The notes under the pieces: generated by a model | Seen by the model: only the letters and a program-made list of their open reading frames with translations | Databases searched by the model: none | Told to the model about the DNA's origin: nothing | Made by a program: the position numbers and the translations under genes | Source of the DNA: Clostridia bacterium | GTDB taxonomy: Bacteria; Bacillota; Clostridia; Christensenellales; Borkfalkiaceae | NCBI GenBank assembly: GCA_900771345.1 | Contig: CAAGNQ010000035.1 | Span: forward strand, 1 to 34,474 | DNA length: 34,474 nt | Reading direction: 5' to 3' | Part shown: positions 1 through 6,773 of the stretch, piece by piece | Position numbering within the stretch: position 1 is the stretch's first letter | Layout: every line of letters begins with the position of its first letter

Positions 1-23
1 AAAATTATAAGGAGGAAACCAAA

Positions 24-1208
24 ATATCGTATTTAGTATGCCATATGGAGAAGTATCACAAAACGGATATTTGCCCCATAGAAAATGAAAACGAGCGTGA
101 CGATAACTACATCGGCTCAAACACTTGTATAGACAGTTCAAGGACGAAAGACAACTACCGCCTTTTGTTTAGGAGCAGTTCTTATACCGATTTTATCAAC
201 GCAAGAATAAGTGAGTTAAACTTACCAAAAGCACCGAGAAAAGATGCCGTACTAATGGCTTCTTTCGTAGTTGGCTCGGATAGAGAATTTTTCAAAGGTT
301 TAGACGAATATGAGCAAAACGGTTTTTTCCGTGACTGCGTAAAGTTCTTTATAGACCGCTACGGAAGAAAAAATATAATTTCTGCCGTTGTCCACAACGA
401 CGAAACTACTCCGCATATGCACCTAAACCTTATCCCTATCAAAGACGGACGGCTATGTGCCAAAGACTTGCTTAACCGCAACGAGTTATCTAAACTACAA
501 ACGGAGTTTCACATGAAAGTTGGAAAGCGTTGGGATTTAATGCGTGGTAAAGAAGGAAGCGCGGCTTCCCATCTCTCCACTGCCGAGTTTAAGGCTAAAT
601 GTATCGTGGATAAAGCGTGGGATAAATCAACCGAAATTCTTTCAAGTGCAGGAAAACGTGTGCAAGCGGAATTAGCAACTATGGAAAAAGCCGTTCAGAA
701 AGCGGACGAGCATTTTACTGAAACAATGAAAGAAATCTCAACGGCGAAAGCCGAAAGAGATAAAATCATTGAAGAACGTAACGCCGAAGCCGATTACACT
801 CAAGCGTTAGAAGATGCCAAACAAGGCAAGTTTGCGTTTTCTAAAAGCGGACTGCGTAATCAAATTATCGTATTGACTGCCGAAGTTCAACGTTTAGAAG
901 AAGTTGTTGACCGTCAACAAAAAGATAACGGCTTTTTATACAGGGAAGTTCAAGAACTCTCAAAAGATAAGGATAAGTTCAATAAGATGAGTCGCGCCTA
1001 CACTCTTTTTAGAGAACGAGAACCTGAAGCGTTTACGCGAGCATTTCATCGTGCGCCGTATATTGTTGGTGCGTTTATTCCTAAAGATGAGCCTATCGCC
1101 AACTTGGGAAAAAGTCGTTTACAACAAATTGAAGCAGAAATCGCAGAAGAAAAACGCCAAGAACAAATATCCCCTTTGTCTAAAAGAAACGATAAAGGTG
1201 GAAAGTAA
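24..1208 (+). CDS. MobV/Pre-type plasmid mobilisation relaxase, probable AUA start
   Basis: Relaxase of the MobV (Pre/Mob) family, which nicks an origin of transfer and pilots the strand during mobilisation of small plasmids and integrative elements. The family signature HNDETTPHMH lies about 117-126 residues after the first ATG (position 45), and a conserved Asn/Arg-rich block (SNTCIDSSRTKDNY) precedes it. The C-terminal half (about 190-330) is charged and heptad-like, as expected for the family coiled coil. Start choice: GGAGG at 11-15 is 29 nt from the first ATG but 8 nt from an in-frame ATA at 24. Translating from there gives M/I-SYLVCHMEKYHK, the usual MobV N-terminus. I therefore place the start at 24 as a non-standard AUA; if AUA does not work, the protein lacks its first seven residues. 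No transfer origin was identified. Confidence 0.85.
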   Translation: MSYLVCHMEKYHKTDICPIENENERDDNYIGSNTCIDSSRTKDNYRLLFRSSSYTDFINARISELNLPKAPRKDAVLMASFVVGSDREFFKGLDEYEQNGFFRDCVKFFIDRYGRKNIISAVVHNDETTPHMHLNLIPIKDGRLCAKDLLNRNELSKLQTEFHMKVGKRWDLMRGKEGSAASHLSTAEFKAKCIVDKAWDKSTEILSSAGKRVQAELATMEKAVQKADEHFTETMKEISTAKAERDKIIEERNAEADYTQALEDAKQGKFAFSKSGLRNQIIVLTAEVQRLEEVVDRQQKDNGFLYREVQELSKDKDKFNKMSRAYTLFREREPEAFTRAFHRAPYIVGAFIPKDEPIANLGKSRLQQIEAEIAEEKRQEQISPLSKRNDKGGK

Positions 1209-1397
1209 AATTTTTATTTATTTTATTATTTTCACAGTTGGATAATAAAATAGAGACTTCCGTAAATCGAGATTAGTTTGTAGGCAGCGACCTAATAAAA
1301 AGACCGTAGTAAAGTAGTAATGATGAGATAATGAAATCGTAAGTCGGAAGTAAAAATACCCACAGTAACGAGTGGCATAAAAAGGAGATTAAATTCT

Positions 1398-1650
1398 ATG
1401 GAAAAATTAAAAGGATAAACAACGAGTAAATTAAAAAGAGGGAAAGAATACGAGACGTAGAACAAACACAACAGGGATTCCTAAATATGAATTCGATGCG
1501 TTAGCAAGGGCAATATTGCCAGCTATAGTACAACTTTTTGAAACTGAAGAAGGACAAAAAGGCTTTGAAGAATGGAGGAAAAAACATAGAAAACAAAAAG
1601 AAAGACAACTTAATAATAAAATTAATAATGATAATTTAGCCCACATATAG
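1398..1650 (+). pseudogene. Decayed small mobile-element gene
   Basis: A Shine-Dalgarno (AAGGAG, 1381-1386) precedes ATG 1398, but the frame stops after six codons (MEKLKG, TAA 1416) and again at TAG 1458. After a shift of one frame, a good coding stretch continues to the stop at 1648-1650. It reads RRTNTTGIPKYEFDALARAI and then an acidic/basic tail containing LFETEEGQKGFEEWRKKHRK. The joined product would be about 80 residues and resembles small accessory proteins of Firmicutes mobile elements, from memory of that sequence style rather than a search. One in-frame stop plus one frameshift argue for decay. The opposite-strand open frame here is a shadow. Confidence 0.5.
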
Positions 1651-1720
1651 TTATGGGGCTTCCGATTAAAAGAAAAATGTAATACCTAATCGGCAATGAG
1701 CAAACATTGAATCAAAGCAA

Positions 1721-1759
1721 CAAAAAACAAGGATTATAAGTTATAATCCTTGTTTTTTG
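1721..1759. terminator. Bidirectional intrinsic terminator
   Basis: Two 19-nt arms (1721-1739 and 1741-1759) are perfect reverse complements around a single central base. The outer part is A-rich on the left and T-rich on the right, so a U-tract follows the stem on either strand. It closes the mob/decayed-gene block. Confidence 0.75.
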
Positions 1760-1887
1760 TGTTAATAATCATTTTATAAACAGGGAAAAACATAATAATA
1801 AAAAGGAGAGAAAGTTATGATTGAAAGTCATAAAATATTGAAATGAAATATTTCCATAGTATAATGAAATTAAGAGTAAATAAGAAA

Positions 1888-1931
1888 TTAATATTGCCTA
1901 TATAATATTAATATTATATAGGCAATATTAA
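1888..1931. repeat. Perfect 44-bp palindrome
   Basis: The arms 1888-1909 and 1910-1931 are exact reverse complements with no spacer. The only GC bases are the GCC/GGC near each end. It ends 9 nt before the -35 box of the promoter at 1941-1969. No U-tract follows on either strand, so it is a poor terminator. A cruciform operator for the downstream two-gene unit or a replication/transfer signal of the former plasmid are both possible. Confidence 0.85.
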
Positions 1932-1940
1932 AAAAATAAT

Positions 1941-1969
1941 TTGAAAATTTTAAAAAGGTATGGTATAAT
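1941..1969 (+). promoter_or_regulatory. Sigma-A promoter of the ART two-gene unit
   Basis: TTGAAA (1941-1946) and TATAAT (1964-1969) are separated by 17 nt, with the 44-bp palindrome immediately upstream. Transcription would start near 1976, which excludes a coding start at 1941 and supports the ATG at 2004. Confidence 0.8.
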
Positions 1970-2003
1970 ATATATGACAAAAAAAAGAAAAGGAGTGGAT
2001 TAT

Positions 2004-2165
2004 ATGACAACTTCTTGTGCTATGTTACAAACGTTAAAAAATATTCAGAAAAGTGGAATCTCGAAAGAGGATAACAGAAAAATATTAAAAGATAGTGGAA
2101 TAATTACAAAAAACGGGGATGTGGCAAAAAAATATAAAGATATTATAGTTGTTAAAGTTAAATAA
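2004..2165 (+). CDS. Small 53-aa protein, possible antitoxin
   Basis: Unrecognised 53-residue protein beginning MTTSCAMLQTLKNIQKSG and ending in the basic stretch KKYKDIIVVKVK. AGGAG at 1991-1995 sits 8 nt before ATG 2004; a longer frame back to 1941 would start upstream of the transcription start and is rejected. Its stop overlaps the next ATG (TAATG at 2163-2167), so the two genes are translationally coupled. A small first gene coupled to an ADP-ribosyltransferase-like gene under one promoter beside a palindrome is the usual layout of an antitoxin-toxin pair. The role is inferred from position only, since no known DNA-binding motif is evident. Confidence 0.6.
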   Translation: MTTSCAMLQTLKNIQKSGISKEDNRKILKDSGIITKNGDVAKKYKDIIVVKVK

Positions 2166-2746
2166 TGAATATTTATATTGATAGGCCACAATTTGTTTTA
2201 GGTTTTCATGGATGCGAAGAAGAAACAAGAGATAAAATTCTTAATTCCCCAAAAGAACATTTAAGTAAAAGTATAAATGATTACGATTGGTTAGGGTCAG
2301 GGGTTTACTTTTGGTTAAACGACCCCCAAAGAGCAATGGAATGGGCTAAAAGAAAAGATAAAAAGGGAATGCAAAAGTTAAAGAATCCCGCTGTTATAGG
2401 TGCGATAATAGATTTAAAGCATTGCTTAAATTTTGCTGAAAGAGAATGCATAGAAATTATTCAAACAGGTTATGAGCTTTTTAGAGCGCATAATGAAATT
2501 ACTGAATTTGAAAATAAAGCGCCAGATGATGGTGGTTTTACATTGTTAAGAAATTTAGATTGTGCAATAATTAATTATACTTGCGAATTGTTAAAGAAAA
2601 AAGGGCAGGAAGTAAATACTGTGATGGGTTATTTTCAGGAATCGACTCCAGCATATACAGGAGCAGGCATTAGGGCAAAATCACACATTCAGTTGTGTGT
2701 AAGGGATGTGTCTTGTATAAAGGGATATTTTATGCCTAGAGAATAA
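2165..2746 (+). CDS. ADP-ribosyltransferase-like protein, possible toxin
   Basis: A 193-residue protein whose N-terminal half looks like an ADP-ribosyltransferase fold of the H-Y type. GFHG (residues 13-16) matches the first catalytic strand (normally YHG), and DWLGSGVYFW (41-50) followed by RAMEWA (56-61) matches the second motif with its Tyr and the helix after it. The third catalytic residue cannot be fixed by eye. Related DUF3990-like and ART-like proteins occur as toxins in small two-gene modules. Here it follows a 53-aa gene with a one-base overlap and is transcribed from the same promoter. Substrate unknown; the fold call is moderately sure, the toxin role is inference. Confidence 0.6.
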   Translation: MNIYIDRPQFVLGFHGCEEETRDKILNSPKEHLSKSINDYDWLGSGVYFWLNDPQRAMEWAKRKDKKGMQKLKNPAVIGAIIDLKHCLNFAERECIEIIQTGYELFRAHNEITEFENKAPDDGGFTLLRNLDCAIINYTCELLKKKGQEVNTVMGYFQESTPAYTGAGIRAKSHIQLCVRDVSCIKGYFMPRE

Positions 2747-2812
2747 TTCAAATATAGTTTTGTGTGATGTGGATTAAATAGAGTTTTTGATATTGATAAA
2801 ACGGATAAACAA

Positions 2813-2850
2813 AAAAGGTCGGGAAATGCAAATTCATTTTCGGACCTTTT
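2813..2850. terminator. Terminator between convergent genes
   Basis: AAAAGGTC (2813-2820) pairs with GACCTTTT at the right end, with an imperfect inner stem (one G-G mismatch, one wobble) and an A/T loop. It lies between the ends of the ART-like gene and the DUF4238 gene and has A/T flanks suitable for both strands. Confidence 0.65.
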
Positions 2851-2875
2851 AAATTTAAAAACATTATAAAATTAT

Positions 2876-3946
2876 TTATGCTTTGTGTTTATTCCAAAAA
2901 TTTTTTAATTTTTTCTCCATCTCTTCAGCTGCAGGACGAATAATTCCAGCAGCATTTCTAGGAATAGGAATTTTATCATAATTGTCGTTTATTTTTAAAA
3001 ATGAAAAATTTGCTAAATAATTAAGTCTTTTTCTATGTAGAGCAATTAAAGTGCTATTAACATTATCTCCCCAAATATCATATGGTGATGATTTAATATT
3101 TGGAAGATTCTTCTTTAAATTTTTCAAATAGTTATGAGGAACGTTTTCTGAACCATAAACACAAAATTCACTATTAAGAATGGTTAGTCGGTTAATTTCT
3201 TTAATATCGTTTATATTATCTATTTTTACAATGTTATTTTTCACGTCGCAATCATAAGCAACTGAATCATACAACATTAAAGCGAATTTAGGGTTAATTG
3301 TTAAAATATATATTATTCCACCACTTGCCATGCCCCAGCCAGAGAAGATATTATGTTTATTTGAAAACAAATTATACACAATGGTTGGATAGTCGGACGT
3401 TAAAAATTCATTTTTTGTTGTGTTTTGCAAAAGAATGCAATCTAAATCGAATGTAATAGGATAACTTTCGATAATGGCTTTAACAGACATAAAATTTGGA
3501 TTATCATAACTAAAATGAGCGTTTTCGATTTGTTCTAAAGTTATGTTTTCTGTTAATGGGCTATTATGCGCTTTTTCCATTTTCATAGCGGTTCTTACTA
3601 GTTCTGTTAAAAATTCAGAGGATTCTTCAGCGCGGGAATTTGTTCTTTCATTACAAAGATTTATGTAAAAATAAATAAAATCATATTCATAATCATTTAG
3701 ACAATCTAAAGCGGCAGTTGTTATTATTTTATTATATATTAAACTGGCAGTTTGTTCAAATTTACAAAGCAAGTTTTCAAAGTTTTCATTATGTCCATAT
3801 AAATAGTTTTTACTTGCCTGGTTTTTAATAGAAGCATTGGGCACATAAATATCTTTTCGTATAGCATAAGTCATTATTGTTTTTTTGTTTTTGCTCCATT
3901 GTCTTAGATGAAATTGTGGAACAAAGTGATTGTTTTTCTTTTTCAT
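2876..3946 (-). CDS. DUF4238 family protein
   Basis: A 356-residue cytoplasmic protein with the DUF4238 signature: the N-terminus NNHFVPQFHLRQWS (residues 5-18) matches the family's N-HYVPQFYLRNF motif. Central features are DFIYFYINL and TSDYPTIVY (about 194-202). No membrane segment is present. The molecular activity of DUF4238 is not established to my knowledge; members are scattered among mobile elements and variable islands. It is transcribed alone, convergent with the ART-like gene, from a start just downstream of GAGGT. The upstream DNA holds a TATACT -10-like box and a repeated TATACGAG that could bind a regulator. Confidence 0.75.
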   Translation of the reverse strand: MKKKNNHFVPQFHLRQWSKNKKTIMTYAIRKDIYVPNASIKNQASKNYLYGHNENFENLLCKFEQTASLIYNKIITTAALDCLNDYEYDFIYFYINLCNERTNSRAEESSEFLTELVRTAMKMEKAHNSPLTENITLEQIENAHFSYDNPNFMSVKAIIESYPITFDLDCILLQNTTKNEFLTSDYPTIVYNLFSNKHNIFSGWGMASGGIIYILTINPKFALMLYDSVAYDCDVKNNIVKIDNINDIKEINRLTILNSEFCVYGSENVPHNYLKNLKKNLPNIKSSPYDIWGDNVNSTLIALHRKRLNYLANFSFLKINDNYDKIPIPRNAAGIIRPAAEEMEKKLKNFWNKHKA

Positions 3947-4027
3947 TTTTACCTCGTATATCTCGTATATATAGTATACTACAAAAATATGATTTCTTCA
4001 ACGGTAAGTGAAATAATTTGCCATCAT

Positions 4028-4056
4028 AAAAACAGTAAGGATTTTCCTTGCTGTTT
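4028..4056. terminator. Terminator-like hairpin
   Basis: AAAACAG-T-AAGG pairs with CCTT-G-CTGTTTT around a short TTTT loop, followed by T-rich DNA. It lies in the divergent gap between the DUF4238 gene and the PRTase operon. No gene reads into it from the left, so it may insulate the operon promoter or be a relic. Confidence 0.5.
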
Positions 4057-4091
4057 TGCTATTTTTAGAGTTTTTTGAGTGTCAGTAAACC

Positions 4092-4120
4092 TTGATTATA
4101 AGATTTTTGCGTGATATAAC
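4092..4120 (+). promoter_or_regulatory. Promoter of the PRTase-DprA-HAD operon
   Basis: TTGATT (4092-4097) and TATAAC (4115-4120) with a 17-nt spacer. The start codon at 4151 follows AAGGAG, leaving a short leader without obvious structure. Confidence 0.65.
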
Positions 4121-4150
4121 CAAAGTAAAACCATATTCAAGGAGAAATAT

Positions 4151-4753
4151 ATGAAAAAATTTTATATTGGTGAAAACAAATATTTAGAGCAAAAAGTTTT
4201 GGCGTTTTATAATTGCGATTACGTTGGCTATCAAAAGCAAGGCAATCCTGACTTTATAAACCATCTAAAAAACATGACTAATCAATACAACGAATTAGAT
4301 TTAGTTGAAGATTTTGTTCAGGTTTCCGAAAGGTTTGTTAAAGATATGGAAAGTATTTTTAATAAAAGCGATTTTAAGAATTTTACAGTTTGCGTTATGC
4401 CTCGTTCTAAAATAGAAAGTAAGTATAAACAAAGTCAACTAATGTTCAAAAAGGCAATTTCAAGTTGTGCAAATAAATTAGGTTTTATTAACGGCACGGA
4501 TGCTATAACAAGGGTTAAAGACACTAAAACAACGCATAATTGGAGGCTTGAAAACAACACTGGCGACAATCCATATAAAGGTATTACGAAAGACACTTGC
4601 AGGGTTGATTTAAGCAAAATTAAAAACAAGAATATTGTTTTAGTTGATGATATCTATACTGAAGGCGTTAACATTATTGAGGATTGTATACAATATCTAT
4701 TTGATTTAGGAGCAAAAAGTGTTATACTATACGTAACGGCAAAAACAAGGTAA
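4151..4753 (+). CDS. ComF-like phosphoribosyltransferase
   Basis: A 200-residue type I phosphoribosyltransferase. The PRPP-binding loop LVDDIYTEG spans residues 164-172 after a hydrophobic strand, followed by the helix and strand typical of the fold (LGAKSVILYVTAKT). Upstream, VMPRSK at 82-87 with basic residues after it recalls the VPxP(L)SxxR region of ComFC, so it is closer to ComF than to purine or pyrimidine salvage enzymes. Substrate unknown. It starts an operon: 5 nt separate it from a DprA/SLOG-like gene, which in turn abuts a HAD gene. ComF and DprA both work in natural transformation, but this set sits in an accessory region next to a relaxase, so a role in defence or mobile-element DNA processing is equally possible. 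Confidence 0.75.
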   Translation: MKKFYIGENKYLEQKVLAFYNCDYVGYQKQGNPDFINHLKNMTNQYNELDLVEDFVQVSERFVKDMESIFNKSDFKNFTVCVMPRSKIESKYKQSQLMFKKAISSCANKLGFINGTDAITRVKDTKTTHNWRLENNTGDNPYKGITKDTCRVDLSKIKNKNIVLVDDIYTEGVNIIEDCIQYLFDLGAKSVILYVTAKTR

Positions 4754-4758
4754 AGATT

Positions 4759-5586
4759 ATGAACTCAAATATTTCATTAAAACTTTACAATTTAATAAAA
4801 ACGGGCGTTATAAAAACTAACGCTCACTTTTGGAAATCGTTTTATAATGAAGATTATATAAATACTTTTCCTTGCGATTTACAAGCCGTAGAGCAAGAAC
4901 TTAAAGATAAAGGTATAAACGTCATCTGTGTTTTTGATGAAAACTTCCCTAGCGCAAATGTTAAACTTAAAAATAGTGAAAAGCCGTTTTTCTTTGTATA
5001 TAAAGGCGATATAACTTTGCTTAAAGATTTTGATAAAAATATTGCCGTAATAGGTGCATTAACACCAACTAAAGAGATAGAAGAAAGAGAGCAAAAGGTT
5101 GTAAAAAGTTTAACAGAAAAAGGTTTTAATATTGTAAGTGGACTTGCAAAAGGTTGTGATGCGGTTGCGCATATCGAAAGTATAAAAAATAACGCAAAAA
5201 CTATTGCCTTTCTTCCGTCAACAATAGAAAATATTTATCCAAAAGAAAATATTGGTTTAGCAAAAGAAATTATTAACAATGGTGGGCTTATCGTTAGTGA
5301 ATATGTAAACGAGCCTAAAAACAAATACGAAAACGTTAAAAGATTTATTGAACGTGATAGATTGCAAGCATTGTATTCAAAGACTGTAATATTAATTGCA
5401 AGTTATCGCAAAAATGAAGGAGATAGTGGTTCTCGCCACGCTTTTGAAAAAGCCAAAGAATACGGCAAAAAAAGGCTTGTTATGTATAGAGAAAGCGATT
5501 CTAACGACTTAATATTCGGCTTAAATAAAGACTACGCTATGCAAGGCGAAAATATCGTTTCATTAAAAGAAATTGAGGTGTTGTAG
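4759..5586 (+). CDS. DprA/SMF-like Rossmann (SLOG) protein
   Basis: A 275-residue protein with the DprA/SMF core. An N-terminal part (VFDENFPSANVKL, about 58-70) corresponds to the DprA segment before the Rossmann domain. Then come IAVIGALTPT (95-104), SGLAKGCDAVAH (127-138; DprA has SGxAxGID..AH) and FIERDRLQALYSKTVILIA (196-214; DprA has FPxRNRIIAGLS). GDSGSRHAFEKA (221-232) replaces the GSLxTAxxA loop. DprA loads RecA on transforming single-stranded DNA, and the SLOG superfamily also includes sensors of nucleotide-derived ligands. It is shorter than full DprA and lacks the C-terminal winged helix. The PRTase upstream and HAD gene directly downstream suggest one joint pathway. Confidence 0.8.
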   Translation: MNSNISLKLYNLIKTGVIKTNAHFWKSFYNEDYINTFPCDLQAVEQELKDKGINVICVFDENFPSANVKLKNSEKPFFFVYKGDITLLKDFDKNIAVIGALTPTKEIEEREQKVVKSLTEKGFNIVSGLAKGCDAVAHIESIKNNAKTIAFLPSTIENIYPKENIGLAKEIINNGGLIVSEYVNEPKNKYENVKRFIERDRLQALYSKTVILIASYRKNEGDSGSRHAFEKAKEYGKKRLVMYRESDSNDLIFGLNKDYAMQGENIVSLKEIEVL

Positions 5587-6120
5587 TTGGTTTACGTTGT
5601 AGATTTAGATGACACATTGGTTCTAACCAAAAATTTAAATAACGATGCCTACAATTTTGCTTTAGAACAAAACGAACAAAGACGGATTAAAACGAAAAAA
5701 CGTTTAACACGAGAATACTTAGGCGAAACGGCTAGCAAGAAATTAATAACCGACAAGCAAAATTATTTTGCTCAAAAATGGCTTAAATATAGAGTGGTTG
5801 TTAACGAAGAAATATTAAATTTATTGAAAAACCAAGACAAAGAAAATTGCTTTCTTTGGACAAGTGCAGATAAAAACCGAGCCGATTTTATATTAAAAGA
5901 ACTTGATTTGTATAAATACTTTAATAAAATAATTTTCGACCACAAAAAAGACTTAAATACTTCATTAAAAAGATTAAAAGACATTACCAAAAGTAACGTC
6001 TTTTTAATTTATGAAGATAATAAAAATTTTTTTAAAAAAACAATATCGCTGGAAAGAGTTGAAAGCGATAAATTTAAGGTAAAAAAATATTATATTAAAG
6101 CAAACGATTTTATAACTTAA
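5587..6120 (+). CDS. HAD-superfamily hydrolase-like protein, UUG start
   Basis: A 177-residue HAD-fold protein. Motif I is VVDLDDTLV (4-12) with both catalytic aspartates. Motif II is the Thr/Ser in CFLWTSAD, motif III is probably a Lys in FDHKKDL, and motif IV is LIYEDN. The small cap region and final position make it similar to standalone nucleotide or polynucleotide phosphatases, though the substrate cannot be read from sequence. The start is TTG at 5587, directly after the stop of the DprA-like gene, with GAGGTG 6 nt upstream. No ATG exists before motif I, so UUG initiation and coupling are likely. It is the last gene of the three-gene operon. Confidence 0.75.
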   Translation: MVYVVDLDDTLVLTKNLNNDAYNFALEQNEQRRIKTKKRLTREYLGETASKKLITDKQNYFAQKWLKYRVVVNEEILNLLKNQDKENCFLWTSADKNRADFILKELDLYKYFNKIIFDHKKDLNTSLKRLKDITKSNVFLIYEDNKNFFKKTISLERVESDKFKVKKYYIKANDFIT

Positions 6121-6172
6121 CAACAAACCCGAAGCCGTTTTTGAATACTGCGAAAGTGTTCGGATAATTAAC

Positions 6173-6235
6173 GTTAGGGTCACCAAAAAAGAAAGCATCA
6201 ACAAAGGTTGGTGCTTTTCTTTTTGCAATCCTAAC
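6173..6235 (+). repeat. tRNA-tail/terminator repeat, unit 1
   Basis: Begins with GTTAGGGTCACCAAA, which looks like the 3' strand of a tRNA T-stem/acceptor ending in CCA. An A-tract, a hairpin (GCATCAAC...GGTTGGTGC) and a T-tract follow. CCTAAC at 6230-6235 reverse-complements the start, so the unit can fold end to end. Units 2 and 3 share the head and layout. Confidence 0.6.
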
Positions 6236-6243
6236 GGATTGCC

Positions 6244-6259
6244 GAACCCATATGGGTTC
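6244..6259. repeat. 16-bp palindrome in GC-rich insert
   Basis: A perfect palindrome (GAACCCATATGGGTTC) opens a GC-rich stretch, 6240-6330, unlike its AT-rich surroundings. That stretch also holds GGCAAAC/GTTTGCC (6278-6305) and CCCCTT/AAGGGG (6309-6323) inverted repeats. No convincing gene is present; the open frame across 6239-6517 only reads through these repeats. Confidence 0.6.
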
Positions 6260-6332
6260 GCTCGCCTAGCGGCGGACGGCAAACCCCTCGCAAACTATCG
6301 TTTGCCTTCCCCTTATCAAGGGGCAGAAACCC

Positions 6333-6391
6333 GTAGGGGTCACCAAAAAAATAGAGCACCAAACATGGTGCTCTTATTTTTTTGCCCCTAC
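6333..6391 (+). repeat. tRNA-tail/terminator repeat, unit 2
   Basis: Starts CCCGTAGGGGTCACCA, a tRNA-like tail ending in CCA, followed by an A-tract, the hairpin GAGCACC...GGTGCTC and a T-tract. CCCCTAC (6385-6391) is the reverse complement of the opening GTAGGGG. The whole unit is one long imperfect palindrome. Confidence 0.6.
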
Positions 6392-6448
6392 TCCACATCC
6401 AAGCCATACGTTCGGCTCTGCCATCGTAGTGAAACGGAGATGCTTCCC

Positions 6449-6515
6449 GTAGGGGTCACCAAACAAAGTAAAAGCGAACCCGTTTCCTTTAGCAGACGGG
6501 TTCGCCTTTGTTTTT
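6449..6515 (+). repeat. tRNA-tail/terminator repeat, unit 3
   Basis: The same head (CCCGTAGGGGTCACCAAA) precedes a strong terminator hairpin (GCGAACCCGT...ACGGGTTCGC) and a U-tract. The closing inverted arm seen in units 1 and 2 is missing. This marks the right end of the left accessory region; 6516-6715 holds no gene or clear signal. Confidence 0.6.
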
Positions 6516-6715
6516 AACTGAAAAAAATAAATAAAAATTCCTAATATAAATTCCCTTATTTCTATTTGTTTTGCATCTTATCTTTTAATAAACTATACTA
6601 CTTACGCTTAATTAAGTCAATAGTTTTGTTCTTAGGATTACTTGGGATAAAATGCTTTAGTAATATTAATAATAGTTAATTATGCAATTAAGCCTGCTAA
6701 TAGGCAAATATAGTT

Positions 6716-6750
6716 AGTGCGCCAGCAATCGAGATTATTGCTGGCGCACT
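6716..6750. terminator. Strong palindrome downstream of serS
   Basis: AGTGCGCCAGCAAT (6716-6729) and its exact complement (6737-6750) form a 14-bp GC-rich stem with a 7-nt loop, 23 nt beyond the serS stop. The U-tract on the serS side is weak, so it may stabilise the mRNA end as well as terminate. Confidence 0.6.
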
Positions 6751-6773
6751 TGTCATTCATAATATTTTTTAGA

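Noticed and set aside
1256..1351. ACTTCCG/CGGAAGT inverted repeat after the relaxase gene
   Set aside because: Only 7 bp with an 83-nt separation; expected by chance in a window this size, so not called a replication or transfer origin.
1431..1646. Hydrophobic minus-strand open frame
   Set aside because: It mirrors the codon pattern of the decayed plus-strand gene and has no ribosome site; treated as a shadow.
1817..1846. Nine-codon open frame MIESHKILK after a good Shine-Dalgarno (GGAGAG)
   Set aside because: Possibly a leader peptide, but no attenuator follows in a matching position and it is upstream of the promoter at 1941; too short to support as a gene.
6004..6282. 92-aa minus-strand open frame overlapping the HAD gene end and repeats
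   Set aside because: No promoter or ribosome site, and it overlaps a better-supported gene and repeat unit 1.
6173..6515. Integron attC-like sites (GTTAGGG...CCTAAC)
   Set aside because: The ends do not fit the RYYYAAC/GTTRRRY core, no integrase is present, and units 2 and 3 start with GTAGGGG; tRNA-tail origin fits better.
6239..6517. 92-aa open frame across the GC-rich repeats
   Set aside because: It reads through palindromes and tRNA-tail repeats; no start signal and low-complexity composition.
1..6530. Insertion sequence or transposase in the left mobile region
   Set aside because: No transposase, integrase or terminal inverted repeats are visible; only the relaxase supports mobility, and the left end is outside the window.
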